The notes: generated from the letters alone by a model not told the origin. Shown: positions 6,821-16,900, numbered from the stretch's first letter. The stretch is DNA of 24,408 nucleotides from JBBDXA01 sp040902585 (GCA_040902585.1 JBBDXA010000145.1:1-24408); one strand, 5' to 3'. Program-made: numbers and translations.

Positions 6821-8491
6821 ATGTCCGAGGATCGAGTCACACGCCGCCCCATCGCCAGACAGGAGACCGTCAAGGCCGCTGTCGCGCGGTTCCTTTTTCC
6901 ATTTTCTGTGCCCGCACTCCCGATGGATTCCCACTGCGATCAGTTGCGAGCAATGCGGACCGCGACGGGAAAGGAAATCTGGGTGCTGGAAAGCAACGTG
7001 TCGCAGACCTATCAGGACAACATCCTGCCTATGGTGGGCCCCCGCCTTTTCAGCTCCAAGGGAACCACCGGCCGGTATTTGACGTTGAGGGCGACGGCGG
7101 GCAATGAACTGTTCGGCAAGCGGGAACTTAAGACCTCCGCAGGGACGGTATTGATCAGCCTCTGCCCGGAGTGCAAGGTCGAATTGTTTCTGACCGAGCG
7201 CGGCGTGGGCGTAGTCAGCCTGACAATGGTGCTGTCTGCGATGCCCGGCTCGCAACCGAAGGAACTGACCCTTGCGGCGGTGGCGGAGGTGGTCAACATG
7301 CTTCATCACGGTCCCAAGCCAGGCCGCCCGATGTCGAAGCTGCCGCAGTTGCGACCGTGCAATCCATCGCCGGGAGCTACTCCGCAATCACTGTTTGAGC
7401 TCGCCCGATCATTGGTCGCGCCGCTGTCGGGAGGTGGCCCCGCCGCGATGATAGGCGATGGCGCAGATTCATCTGCCGAACCGCTGGAGCTGCTCCAATC
7501 GATTCGCAAGAGCGCGCTGGTCTACGTGGTGCTCCGCCTGAGTCACGAGGTCGATCTCATCGCAGAGGCAAATCGAAAGGCAGCCGCGGAATTGCTGCTT
7601 GCTTTGCAGAGCGCCCGCCAGGTCGATCATTCGTTGATTCAGCCCAATGACACCGACTCCAGGATTCGGCTGCTGACGGAACATCAGCTCTGCGCCGTGG
7701 GTCACGATGGCGTGGCCCATTTCGTGGTGGACAAGCCGCCGCCGCCGGATGTCGTGGAGCATCCTTATGACATGGAGCAGTTTCACATCGCCGAGCAGAA
7801 GCATTTCTTCCCCTACCTGCTCACGCTGTTGCAGCGCTACATGATTTTTCACGTGACCAACGAAGCGACCCGGAGTCTGGCAAGGGTTGATTCACCACAG
7901 GATGGAACGGTCGGCCAGGCGACGGAGACATCTCACCCTGACCATGCCGCGGACCTGAGCGAACAGGAGTTGGTAGAGCTTCACCGGCATCTAGAACGCG
8001 ACGCCTTCATGTGGCCGCAGGCGCACATTCAGACCAGTCAGGTGACTCAGACGTTTTACCGCATGTGTCGCGAGGCTCTGGATATTGAGGAATCGTGGCA
8101 CCACCTCGAACGTGTGTTGTCCACGATCGATGCGCGCGTCCAGGCCGGAATCGCCAACGCCAATTTGAAGACCATCAGCCACGTGCAGCGGAAGGTCGAG
8201 TGGGTCGAGGTGCTTCTGATCGCGGTGTACGTCATGGAACTCAGTCACCTGCTCGCAGATTCATTCGGGCTGGGACATTTTCAAACGATCTGGCAGCGCG
8301 CCGTCTTCGGCATCAGCTTCGGCGGCGTGGCGATTATCGCGCTGGTCCTGGCGTTCCGCGCTTTGCAGCCCCACAAGCAACTGATCATGCCACGCCGCTA
8401 CCTGGTCGGCATCGGCGTGGCGGTGATCGCGTTCCTGGTCATCGCGGCGCTCCTGGCGCTCTTCTCACCGGCGCTTACGCCTTCGCATTAA
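6821..8491 (+). CDS. C-terminally membrane-anchored protein of unknown family, divergent from the NUDIX/SLOG operon
   Basis: 556 residues from the ATG at 6821, chosen for the AGGGGGA just upstream; in-frame earlier codons (from 6719) run through the promoter region and are unlikely. I do not recognise the family. Residues 1-180 are mixed alpha/beta. A proline/glycine linker follows around residue 180-220. Helical stretches follow, with a long helical/coiled-coil segment at roughly 390-460. The C-terminus has one possible amphipathic hydrophobic helix (about 459-479, VEVLLIAVYVMELSHLL) and two clear transmembrane helices (about 494-513, FGISFGGVAIIALVLAF, and 527-549). The layout of a soluble body, coiled coil, then terminal membrane helices loosely recalls RMD1/DUF155 proteins and also membrane effectors of nucleotide-signalling immune systems. 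Its shared promoter region with the NUDIX/SLOG operon suggests joint function. Confidence 0.75.
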   Translation: MSEDRVTRRPIARQETVKAAVARFLFPFSVPALPMDSHCDQLRAMRTATGKEIWVLESNVSQTYQDNILPMVGPRLFSSKGTTGRYLTLRATAGNELFGKRELKTSAGTVLISLCPECKVELFLTERGVGVVSLTMVLSAMPGSQPKELTLAAVAEVVNMLHHGPKPGRPMSKLPQLRPCNPSPGATPQSLFELARSLVAPLSGGGPAAMIGDGADSSAEPLELLQSIRKSALVYVVLRLSHEVDLIAEANRKAAAELLLALQSARQVDHSLIQPNDTDSRIRLLTEHQLCAVGHDGVAHFVVDKPPPPDVVEHPYDMEQFHIAEQKHFFPYLLTLLQRYMIFHVTNEATRSLARVDSPQDGTVGQATETSHPDHAADLSEQELVELHRHLERDAFMWPQAHIQTSQVTQTFYRMCREALDIEESWHHLERVLSTIDARVQAGIANANLKTISHVQRKVEWVEVLLIAVYVMELSHLLADSFGLGHFQTIWQRAVFGISFGGVAIIALVLAFRALQPHKQLIMPRRYLVGIGVAVIAFLVIAALLALFSPALTPSH

Positions 8492-8690
8492 TGAGGCCAC
8501 CCCCTCAATTTCACGCAGCCACACCGGCACAACCGCTGGGCCACAAACAATCGTCCCGTCCAAGTGATAACTCCGGACATTGAGTGCAGGCGCGTCTTGG
8601 GCAGCAAAACGATATCATCGAGAGAACGACAGCAGGTGTTCGAGTCACACTTCCTCGTAGCCTTGCATTGCGGGTTCCTTAAGCTGATTC

Positions 8691-8714
8691 ACCGACCACG
8701 TGGTATCCATCGGT
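8691..8714. promoter_or_regulatory. Palindromic site upstream of the PocR-GAF-TIR gene
   Basis: A 10-base perfect palindrome ACCACGTGGT (8695-8704) lies within a wider stretch bordered by ACCGA and TCGGT, about 45-65 bases before the ATG at 8758. It could be an operator for a dimeric regulator. The rest of the 266-base gap (8492-8757) shows no gene. Palindromes of this size occur by chance at a modest rate. Confidence 0.25.
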
Positions 8715-8757
8715 CAGCAATCTTCAACACTCATGCATAACTCATGCGGAGGATTTC

Positions 8758-10905
8758 ATGGCGGACGGTCCACTCACCTTTGAATTGACGGATTTCATCA
8801 GCAAAGACGAACTGACGAGGATCATCGCCGCCTATAGCGCGGTAACCAACCTCGCTTCCGGCATCGTATTAATGCCCATCGGAGCGCCAACGATTCCTAC
8901 GACCGACGAGGATCTAGCCCGCAGTCGAGTGACAGCGGTGGTCAATGAAAGCGAATTCTGCAAGATCATACGGGGTTGCGTGGCTGGTAACAGAGCGTGT
9001 ATGGACTCTGACCTGAAGCACGCAAAGGAATCTTTCCAATCGGGTCACTCGCGGTGCTATGCGTGTCATATTGGCATTACGGATGTAATCGCCCCGATTC
9101 GCGTAGGCGGAACACACATTGCGAATGTTTATCTTGGGCAGTTTCGAACACCGCGAATCAAGTTCGACAAGGTCCTGGACCAGTATCATGTGTTGTTGAG
9201 CCAGTCGGAATCCGTTCGAATCAAAGCGAGCGATGAGGAACTTCGAAAAGCGTTCGACGGATTGCAGTCGGTTGGAAAGGACAGAATCGAGCCGATCCGC
9301 GAGTTGGCTGACATCCTCGCCGATCTGATTTCGCAGCGGGCAACCCGACACGCCGTCATGGCGTTCGCACAGGCAGCGGCGAAGGAGGTTGGCTCGACGC
9401 TCAACCTCCGAAAGGGACTTGATACTTACCTTCGATATGCCATGGCATTGCTCGGCGGTGATACGGGAAGCATTTTTCTGTCGAGCGAAGATGGAACCCA
9501 CCTGCAATCGCAGGTCCGGTACTGGGGTGGTCACGCTGAGGGAGGTGTCTATTTTACCCTTGCCGGCCCTGGCACGATCGCCTTATGTGCCCGCGAGAAT
9601 TACAAGAGTCGCAACAGGCTGAAACCTCTCGATACGCCAAGCGATAAATCAGTCAGTAGACTGCCGGCATTGCCGTATTGCGTTCGCAAGAACAGCCGAG
9701 CAGAATTGAACGCTACTTGCGACGAACAGCTTCCAGGGATTCGCGACCATCGCCAGCTTCAGTCAATTATTGTAGTACCGATTTATTACGGCGACCAGCT
9801 TCTTGGTACTCTCGATGTTGGTTCTAAGAGGCCGAATGCATTCACGGCAGACGACGAACATATCCTTCACCTGTTCGCGCTTGAAATCGGGTTTTTTGTT
9901 CGAAAGATTCGAGAGCGACATCGACTGGTACAAGTATTTATTCGGCGAAATCTGTCAGAACTCATATGGTCGATAGCCCGAGAAGCACCCAGCGACGTGT
10001 CAGGTGTTGGCTGCTCGATTTTCCTGCGCGACGACCAAGGCAAGGCTGTGCTCAGAGCCACAAGTGAGTACGATGACTCCATCATCGGAAACCTTGAGTA
10101 CGCTGCGGGAGAAGGATTGACCGGTTGGGTATTCAAGTCGGGACGACCCTTGCGAATACCCTCAGGCCCACAATGTCGCACCAAGAATCTTCCCAGGGAC
10201 TATGTGGATCACAAGGCCGTCTGGAAAGGTAAGTTGCCGGCGAATGTTTCGGATGATCGAGTCGGCAATATGCCCGAGGGGCGAAGCTACTACGAATCCA
10301 GGCCCTTTCTGGCGGTCCCCATCAGGGATCGAGCCGACGTAATCCAAGGCGTCATTCGGATTCCAGACCGGTCGAAGGGAGAATTTACAGATGATGACTT
10401 ACGATTTATTCAATCGTATGCAGACTATATCGGCCACATGATTGGACCGTCGCCAGAGCACCGCCGCCGCCGCCGAAAGGAAGACAGCAAAGCTGCGGTG
10501 TTCCTGGCCTATGGTCACGATATAAGTGCCAGGGATCTCATGACTAGTTTTGTCAGGGGCCTTGATATTGAAGTGAACTCCTACGAAGAGGTTAAGAAAG
10601 CGGGACGATTTCCAATTGATATTGTTCGTGAATGTGTCGAGAAGAGCGATGCCGCCATTGTCTTATATACGGGCGACGACCTCTTGAAATCGCAAGAGAT
10701 AGCCGTTGCTCGGAGAAATGTCGCCTATGAGTTGGGCGTCGCGCATTGGGCATTTGGACCAGAGCGGACGCTCATTCTCCTTGAAGAGGGAGTGGAGTTT
10801 CCATCGAATGTTGATGGGATGCAGGTAGTTAGATTCAATCCGCGTCAGCTTCCGCATTGCTATGATGAAGTTCGAACCTATCTGGAGAGGATGGGCCTGA
10901 TTTAG
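8758..10905 (+). CDS. PocR-GAF-GAF sensor fused to a Cap12-like TIR domain
   Basis: 715 residues; GGAGGA sits 4 bases before the ATG. Residues 12-195 are a PocR domain: FCKIIRGCVAGNRACMDSD, then SRCYACHIGITDVIAPIRVG and IANVYLGQFRTP. The cysteines C68, C74, C81, C100 and C103 and H104 are of the kind that binds a metal or responds to redox or small hydrocarbon ligands. Residues 200-383 are a first GAF domain (SIIVVPIYYGDQLLGTLDVG), residues 395-563 a second (GEGLTGWVFKSGRPLRIPSG, FLAVPIRDRADVIQGVIRI). After an arginine-rich linker (569-574), residues 577-700 form a TIR-like domain of the CAP12/Pycsar type: VFLAYGHD, SDAAIVLYTGDDL, RRNVAYELGVAHWAFG with E658 in the catalytic position, and FPSNVDGMQV. 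The order suggests a cytosolic sensor that gates a NAD-consuming or nucleotide-binding output domain. The gene seems monocistronic, and a convergent gene follows. Confidence 0.85.
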   Translation: MADGPLTFELTDFISKDELTRIIAAYSAVTNLASGIVLMPIGAPTIPTTDEDLARSRVTAVVNESEFCKIIRGCVAGNRACMDSDLKHAKESFQSGHSRCYACHIGITDVIAPIRVGGTHIANVYLGQFRTPRIKFDKVLDQYHVLLSQSESVRIKASDEELRKAFDGLQSVGKDRIEPIRELADILADLISQRATRHAVMAFAQAAAKEVGSTLNLRKGLDTYLRYAMALLGGDTGSIFLSSEDGTHLQSQVRYWGGHAEGGVYFTLAGPGTIALCARENYKSRNRLKPLDTPSDKSVSRLPALPYCVRKNSRAELNATCDEQLPGIRDHRQLQSIIVVPIYYGDQLLGTLDVGSKRPNAFTADDEHILHLFALEIGFFVRKIRERHRLVQVFIRRNLSELIWSIAREAPSDVSGVGCSIFLRDDQGKAVLRATSEYDDSIIGNLEYAAGEGLTGWVFKSGRPLRIPSGPQCRTKNLPRDYVDHKAVWKGKLPANVSDDRVGNMPEGRSYYESRPFLAVPIRDRADVIQGVIRIPDRSKGEFTDDDLRFIQSYADYIGHMIGPSPEHRRRRRKEDSKAAVFLAYGHDISARDLMTSFVRGLDIEVNSYEEVKKAGRFPIDIVRECVEKSDAAIVLYTGDDLLKSQEIAVARRNVAYELGVAHWAFGPERTLILLEEGVEFPSNVDGMQVVRFNPRQLPHCYDEVRTYLERMGLI

Positions 10906-11025
10906 TCCCGAGCGGGGCCGAACGCGGCGATGTATCTCCACTTCGCTCTATTGGTGTATATCTGCCAGGAGTACCATTCACAAGCGGGTGATGGGCGTGT
11001 CGATCGCAACGATATGCCAGGCAAC

Positions 11026-12069
11026 TCACTTCGTAAGATTCGTCGCACCCTGCCCGATCACCGTGCCCGTCACCACTCGTCGGATCGCCTTTTCCATCAC
11101 GTCGCTGGTGATCGCCAGGGTCGGAGCCTTCAATTGCCTGTGCCGATAAATCGCCGTGGTCTGGCACAGCGCGACAATGTCGCGCACCTCCGCGGGGTTG
11201 TGTACCACCTTCAGCAATCGGGCGGCGGCCTGGTCTTGGGGCATTCCTTCAATCGTAAAGCCCACTCGCAGGGCATGGTCCAGGCAGTGGCGAACGACAC
11301 TGGCCAGCAAGCCCTGTAGTTCCTCCGCGGGCGCGCCGGCCGGCCCGGCCCGTTCCACCGCATGATGCGGCGTACCGGGCAGCAACACCTTCACGCCGAA
11401 GGCGTTGTCCAGTTGGCTGTCGGGTTGCAGGTAAAGAGCCGTACCGATAACCAGAACATTCGGCGACTCCGATGTCGTCTCGATCAGCGCATTGAGCTCA
11501 GAGATGATCTCCGTCCTGCCATGCGCAAACGCCACGTCCAGGCCCGGCATCAGCACCATGATCCTGATGGATCGATATTTGCGGATCAGGCTTCGGACTC
11601 GCGCCAAAGCGTCGGCATTGCGCGGGTTGAAGATGGTAATGATCCGGTCCAGCTTGGCCTGAATGGCGATGGCTCGCGCCAGCGCTTTCTTCCCCATCTG
11701 GTTGCCGGCCAGGATCAGAATCTCGTTGCCGGTGTCGGTGCTTCTGTAGTCGGCTGGATGACGGGCGCGGTCGATGAGATCGGCGATGTCGTCAAGCATG
11801 CCTTCGAGACCCGCCGCGTGAAGCTTGAGCGAAGAGACCGGCACATCCTCCATGCTCAGCGCGAGTCGTTCCTTGCGCCTGCGTCGCTGGGCCAGGAATT
11901 CGATGAGGGCCGGCAGTGCGGCAACCGCGCCGACGATTGTGGCCATCAGCACCAGTTGCTCGTTGAGCACGTTGACCGTTTCACCCGTCGCGTCAGACGT
12001 CGTGCAACCAGCCGCGGCCATCGCCAGCAGTCCCGCACCGAGCAGTACGATGATTCCGCGTCGATTCAT
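11026..12069 (-). CDS. Membrane/lipoprotein-anchored, degenerate FtsH-like AAA+ protein
   Basis: 347 residues from the ATG at 12069, chosen because it gives a clean signal sequence. Residues 1-22 resemble a lipoprotein signal (hydrophobic core, AAAG then C22). A second hydrophobic segment at about 38-60 is followed by a strongly basic stop (QRRRRKER), so the N-terminus could instead be a two-helix anchor as in FtsH. Residues 115-340 follow the AAA+ plan: ILILAGNQMGKKAL at 117-130, IMVLMPGLD at 170-178, NVLVIGTAL at 204-212, GVKVLLPGTP, and a lid with VRDIVALCQTTAIYRHR and TSDVMEKAIRRVVTG that closely resembles FtsH lids. The Walker A glycine and T/S are replaced, and the Walker B acidic pair is absent, so ATP hydrolysis is unlikely. 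There is no protease domain. A pseudo-ATPase scaffold or sensor is the best guess. Confidence 0.75.
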   Translation of the reverse strand: MNRRGIIVLLGAGLLAMAAAGCTTSDATGETVNVLNEQLVLMATIVGAVAALPALIEFLAQRRRRKERLALSMEDVPVSSLKLHAAGLEGMLDDIADLIDRARHPADYRSTDTGNEILILAGNQMGKKALARAIAIQAKLDRIITIFNPRNADALARVRSLIRKYRSIRIMVLMPGLDVAFAHGRTEIISELNALIETTSESPNVLVIGTALYLQPDSQLDNAFGVKVLLPGTPHHAVERAGPAGAPAEELQGLLASVVRHCLDHALRVGFTIEGMPQDQAAARLLKVVHNPAEVRDIVALCQTTAIYRHRQLKAPTLAITSDVMEKAIRRVVTGTVIGQGATNLTK

Positions 12070-12804
12070 AACCGCATGGTAATGACAGGAGCACCTCTGT
12101 GCGATGATCAGGCAGCAAGTGTGGCGGCACTTCATCCAGCTAAGTTCACGGGCAACAGCCTGCTCGATCCTGATGGCGGTCAGTTGCTCACCACGGTCGA
12201 TGGCAGGACGCGCAATAAACCCGTGCCGCGATTCGACTCATATTGCACGCACCATTGCCCTGCAGCGCATTCGATCGCGAGAAGGCCCGATTGTGAACAG
12301 CGTTCATGGAGTCGCGATCGAAGCGCATGCCGATCAGCCTGATCCAATGAGCGCGGCCTCTCGCTTGAAGGATCGCGATAAGAAACTCAGGGGCGAGAAA
12401 TACCAGGGCACGCGCATCCGCATCGGCGGCATCCTCCTTCGCGGCGAACTGGTGCAGTAACAGCAGCGAGGATACTGATCGCGGCGTTTGCGCGCTTTGA
12501 CGGTTCAACATCTCTTCAGTCACTTTCATTGCGCGCTTCGTCCGATTCGCGCGACAACAGTACATCCCATTCAAATGCTCGCGCGCTGATTTCGGCGGAC
12601 TCTGATTTATCATTGGCTCATCCTGAGGGATCAGGCTGCATTGCCTGTGTCGGTTCCATCCGTCCGAAGCGGTCCACAACCCTTCCATCGGGAAAGTTCC
12701 CCGGCGTGATGTCGCGGCAAAACGCAATGCGCAGCTAACGAGTCGTCCCGCGCTTTCACTATCAGTGAGCGCTCGAGTCGAGGACCACTTACAAGGAGGC
12801 CGAT
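12070..12804. other. Spacer between divergent AAA+ genes
   Basis: 735 bases separate the degenerate AAA+ gene from the MoxR gene. I see no recognisable family on either strand. One minus-strand frame (12188-12613) has a plausible ribosome site and is listed separately with low confidence. A small hairpin CCTGA-GGGA-TCAGG is at 12622-12635. The last 100 bases lead into a strong AAGGAGG (12793-12799) for the MoxR start. Confidence 0.5.
12188..12613 (-). CDS. Possible small hypothetical gene
   Basis: An open frame of 141 residues from an ATG at 12613 with AGGA about 8 bases upstream. It has a charged N-terminal part and a hydrophobic, leucine-rich middle (LLLLHQF, LVFLAPEFLIAIL), and ends 118 bases before the start of the degenerate AAA+ gene in the same direction. 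I recognise no domain, and the composition is not clearly that of a conserved protein. It may be a chance frame in a GC-rich spacer. Confidence 0.2.
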   Translation of the reverse strand: MINQSPPKSAREHLNGMYCCRANRTKRAMKVTEEMLNRQSAQTPRSVSSLLLLHQFAAKEDAADADARALVFLAPEFLIAILQARGRAHWIRLIGMRFDRDSMNAVHNRAFSRSNALQGNGACNMSRIAARVYCASCHRPW

Positions 12805-13905
12805 GTGAACCCGCGGATCAAACCCAGAGTCGGAACCGTTTTCGAAGCGACCTTTCAGCGGAACAGTAAACCACAAAGTCATTTCCGGGCCCGCGCGACG
12901 CGCATGGGCAGTCGCCGATCCGGAAAAGTCATCCTCTCCAACGACCCGAAGATCCGCTTCGGCAAGCGATACCAGGTGCGGATCACCGCGGTCCATAAGC
13001 CGGCCTCGAAGAAGCGTGGCTACTTTGAAGTCGAGTATGTCGGCCCCAGCAAGCTGACGTTCGACGACTCCATCTATGTCGATCCCGACGTCGTCAACAA
13101 ACTCGAAGTCCTGCTGCTGGCGGCGCGGGCGATCCTTCTTGACGGGCCACAGGGTTGCGGCAAGACCGTTCTCGCCGGCAAATTGGCGCAGGCGATGGAG
13201 TGGGAATTGATCGTGTTCAACTGTTCGATCGTGTTCGACCCGACGGACATGCTCGCCCGACCGGAGATTCGTTCGACCGCCAGCGGCGGCGTCGAGACGG
13301 CGTGGGTCGCGACCAATGTGCTCCGCACCCTCGAGGCGGCAATCAAGGATCCCACGCGGCAGTTCCTGATCTTTCTCGACGAGTTCAGCCGCGTCGCCCG
13401 GCCCAACGCCGTGAACATGATCCTCTCGGGCATCGACTCGACGCGCCAGCTTCACAACCCGATCACCGGCGCGAATATCCGGATCCCCGACAACGTGCAT
13501 TGGATCGCCGCGGTGAACACCGGCTCGCAGGTCGTGGGAGCTGTTCCGATCGACCCGGCTGCGCTCGACCGCTTCGCGCCGATCAAGATGGAGTACCTGC
13601 CCGAAGCGGAAGAGCTGCGCCTGCTGGCGATGCGCTACCCGGAAGTGCCCAAGGCGAAGATCAGCCGCGTGGTGCGCATCGCCAATGCGATCCGCAAGAA
13701 CAAGGCCGGCCGGATGGATCTCTCCATGCGAGCGACGGATGAGGCGTGCCTGCTGCTGACGCATCCGCACTTTGAAGCTCAGGATGATTTCAGTGTGATC
13801 CTGCGCGACAGCTTCTGCTCGCGTTTCGACGGTCGCTGGGACGACCCCGTCAGCGACGCGGGCACCGTGTGGCGCATTATTGAAGGCATGGCCAAGATGA
13901 AATGA
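12805..13905 (+). CDS. MoxR-type AAA+ ATPase
   Basis: 366 residues starting with GTG at 12805, five bases after AAGGAGG; the ATG two bases earlier runs into a stop. Residues 25-82 form a beta-rich, basic N-terminal region (VILSNDPKIRFGKRYQVRI) that may be a small OB/TRAM-like binding domain. Residues 95-360 are a MoxR-like AAA_5 ATPase: Walker A GPQGCGKT at 114-121, Walker B FLIFLDEF at 187-194 with D192/E193, sensor-1 WIAAVNTG with N238, and an arginine finger in ALDRFA near R256. All motifs look intact, so it should hydrolyse ATP. MoxR ATPases act as chaperones or remodelers with a vWA-domain partner, and exactly such a partner follows after 57 bases. The two genes very likely form an operon and one complex. 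Confidence 0.9.
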   Translation: MNPRIKPRVGTVFEATFQRNSKPQSHFRARATRMGSRRSGKVILSNDPKIRFGKRYQVRITAVHKPASKKRGYFEVEYVGPSKLTFDDSIYVDPDVVNKLEVLLLAARAILLDGPQGCGKTVLAGKLAQAMEWELIVFNCSIVFDPTDMLARPEIRSTASGGVETAWVATNVLRTLEAAIKDPTRQFLIFLDEFSRVARPNAVNMILSGIDSTRQLHNPITGANIRIPDNVHWIAAVNTGSQVVGAVPIDPAALDRFAPIKMEYLPEAEELRLLAMRYPEVPKAKISRVVRIANAIRKNKAGRMDLSMRATDEACLLLTHPHFEAQDDFSVILRDSFCSRFDGRWDDPVSDAGTVWRIIEGMAKMK

Positions 13906-13962
13906 CCAGGACGAAATGATCAGGATGAACCGGACACATTCGAACAGCAAGGAGGGTTGCTC

Positions 13963-16900
13963 ATGGATGTTTCAAAACTCAAGGATGCGGAGCTTCGCGG
14001 TTTTGCCTTGTTGACGCATGACTCGCGCATTCGGGCGGCATGTTTCGATGAGCTTCGCCGTCGCGGCGGACCGGAACTGACGGAACTGGCGGGACCGAAA
14101 CGGTCGCTGCTGACGGCATGCATCTGGCTGCAATTCGCCGAGACGGATCCAGTGGACGCGGCCACTTCACTCGCCGTGCTCGCCGAGGGCGCGCGTCTCT
14201 CGGCTGCCGATCAGGAAGAGATTCGCAAGGCGTGGACGGAGCACTTGAACGATGCGTCGTTGACGACCATCCTCTGCGTGCTGGCGCGGGCGCGGAAGTG
14301 GGCGTTGGTCACCGGCATTGGCGCGGCGAAGCCGCAGGTGTTCCTCGCCGCGGCCGGTTTCCTTTCCCGCACTCGCACTGATGATGACCGCATCACATCC
14401 GCGGGCATGCTCATGCAGGCTCTGCCTGAATCGGGAATGACGAGGGAACTCATCGCCGTCGGCCGCAGACTTCTGCGCGCCAAAACGGAATCGGCCCGCG
14501 CCAAGGCGATCGATGCACTCGTGCAACTCGGCTGGAAACCGATCCTGCGCACCGCCCGCCGGGTCATCGATCGCGGGAATATCAACCTTGCGCCCTCCGC
14601 CCTTCGCGCCATCGGCCTGTTCGGCAGCGAGTGCGATGTGCCTCGCCTATTCGCTTACGTTCAGCGCTTCGAGCACCATCGCCCCCTCCTCGCGGAGACG
14701 ATGGATAAACTCGCGCCCGGCGCGACTCTCTCGCTTCTGCGCAATGCCATGACGCGCGGGCGCGGCGATGATCAGTCGGAGGCCTTGAAGGAACTGATCA
14801 AGCGGATGCCGAAAGAGAAGATCATCCGCATGGTCCTCAACCTCATGCCCGGCCTTCGCGGCGATTCCTTTGCCGGCCACGCCTACAAGCTGGTGCGCGA
14901 AGACTCGAACCTCACCGATCAGGCCATCGACGCCGCCCTGCGCGGCAAGTCCGCGGAGCTGCTCAAGCTGGCGGTCGATGACATCGGGCAGGAACCCGCG
15001 CCGAGTCGCGACGAACGTTTGAAGGATCTTCTTGCCTGGGGCGGCGGCATCCTTCCCGCGCTGTGGGAACGCCCGCCTGTCGGCAAGACCGGTTTCCTCC
15101 CGAAACAGAAGGATGTTCATCACCGCTCGCGTGCCGCGGGCCTCGCCTTCCTGCGACTGGCGGACACGCTGCCTCTGGAAGAAGCGGCTGACCTGGCGCG
15201 CATGCAGCTTCGCAGTCCCGCGCCGGCCATGCGCCACGCGGGTCTGCACTGGTTCGCCAAGGATCGCCATCACTTCCTCGAAATCAACGAGCTGCTCCCG
15301 CTGGTGCGCGATGACACCGAACCAGTCGCCGCCGCCGCCCTCTCGCTGCTCTCGCGCTACGACGACCCGCGCCGCCAAGGCGAGATGGCTTCGCTCATCG
15401 TGCAGCAGCAGCACGGCGGGGACACGAAGATCGGCTCGCGCCATCTGCGCGCCGTCGCTCGCGCGTTTCAATCCTCCATCGATGAGGAAACGGTCAAGGA
15501 CATCGTCGGGCGCATCGAAGGCACGCTCGCCTGGGCGAAGGACGCGGGAAGGTTGCTGCTGGGACGCGAGGTGGAAGTGAAGATCCTGCGCAACGCGATG
15601 GGCCGCGCCCGCCCCTGCCGTAAGGGCGAGATGCCGATGATCGAGATCAGCGACAGGCCGATCGCTCATCGTCACCCGCACGGCGAAGAGATCGTCCGCG
15701 CCCTGGCGCTGCACGAGTTCGGACATCATGCCTTCGACTTCGGCCAACCGGGACAGTCGACCATCTCCGGCCTGATCCGCAAGGATGGTCTCTTCTCCAT
15801 CTACAACGCGCTGCTCGATGAGCGTCTCGAACGCAAGTTGCGGCAGAAGAACGGCGCGTGGGGTCCGATGCTGGATCGACTGTTGAGTTATGCCTTCATG
15901 CAGGAGCCGGTGCGGATCGATGCGAAGGATTACGCTGAGGCGGTTGATCGCAGAGAGAAGGAACTCGTGGAGGCCGTGCAGCGCGGCGAGCTGCCCGGCA
16001 AGCTGGTGTCGAAGACCTATGAGCTGCCTCGCATCGAACTGCGGCAGATCGAACTGCTGCGCATCCCCGGCCTGGTGCCGCCGTTCACCGCGTTTCTCAT
16101 CGGCATGCGCTGCGGTCTGGGCACTTCGATGCAGACAGATGAACGCGTGATTCACGCCCTGAACGCGGTGCCCGGCAACATCAAGGATTTGAATCACCGT
16201 CAGCTTCTGATTTTGACGCGGAAGATCGGCCGCATCCTGGGCGGTCGCAAGGCGGCGCGGCAGGCGCACGAACGCATGAAGCAGTTGATCAACCGCCACC
16301 GCTGGCTCAACCGCATGCTCGGTTCGCTGCTGCGCAAGCTGGAGGAACGCGGCTTGACATCGGAAGTCGATCCGCCCGAGTCGGCTGGGCCTGTGGAAGG
16401 CGGCACGCACGATCCCGGAGAAAAGCATCGCACCAGGCGAAAGAAGACCGGTGGTGGCGGCGGCTCGCCCCTCAGCCAGCGCAATGAAGATCCCACCACG
16501 AACTTCAAGAAGCTCAACCTCGTCTGGAATCCACAGTACGACGCGGAGGCCCATCAGGAAGTGCTGGCAAAGGTGCGGCCCAACGCGATGCGATTTCAGG
16601 CGTCGCTCCAACGGCTGGCGCTGCGCGATACCGATGACGTGGGCGTTCGCATCGGCAGGCACGTGGACCTGGCGGCGGTCCGGCATCTGCAGACCAAGCC
16701 CTGGAATACCGATCTGATGGTCGGCATCAAGCGGCAATACACCCTCGATGCCTACATCGGGCTGATCATCGATCGCTCCGGTTCGATGCGCGGCAAGCGC
16801 ATGGACGCGGCGCGGGCCTTCGGCACGCTGGTGAGTGAAGCGGCCGGACGCCTGCCGGGCGTCGAGGGCCACGTCGCCACTTTCGACGGCAACGACTACA

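Noticed and set aside
11362..12342. Plus-strand frame of 326 residues
   Set aside because: Antisense of the degenerate AAA+ gene; the sequence is arginine/glutamine-rich in the typical shadow manner.
12631..13950. Minus-strand frame of 439 residues opposite the MoxR gene
   Set aside because: Histidine/arginine-rich shadow composition with no motif, while the plus frame has complete AAA+ motifs.
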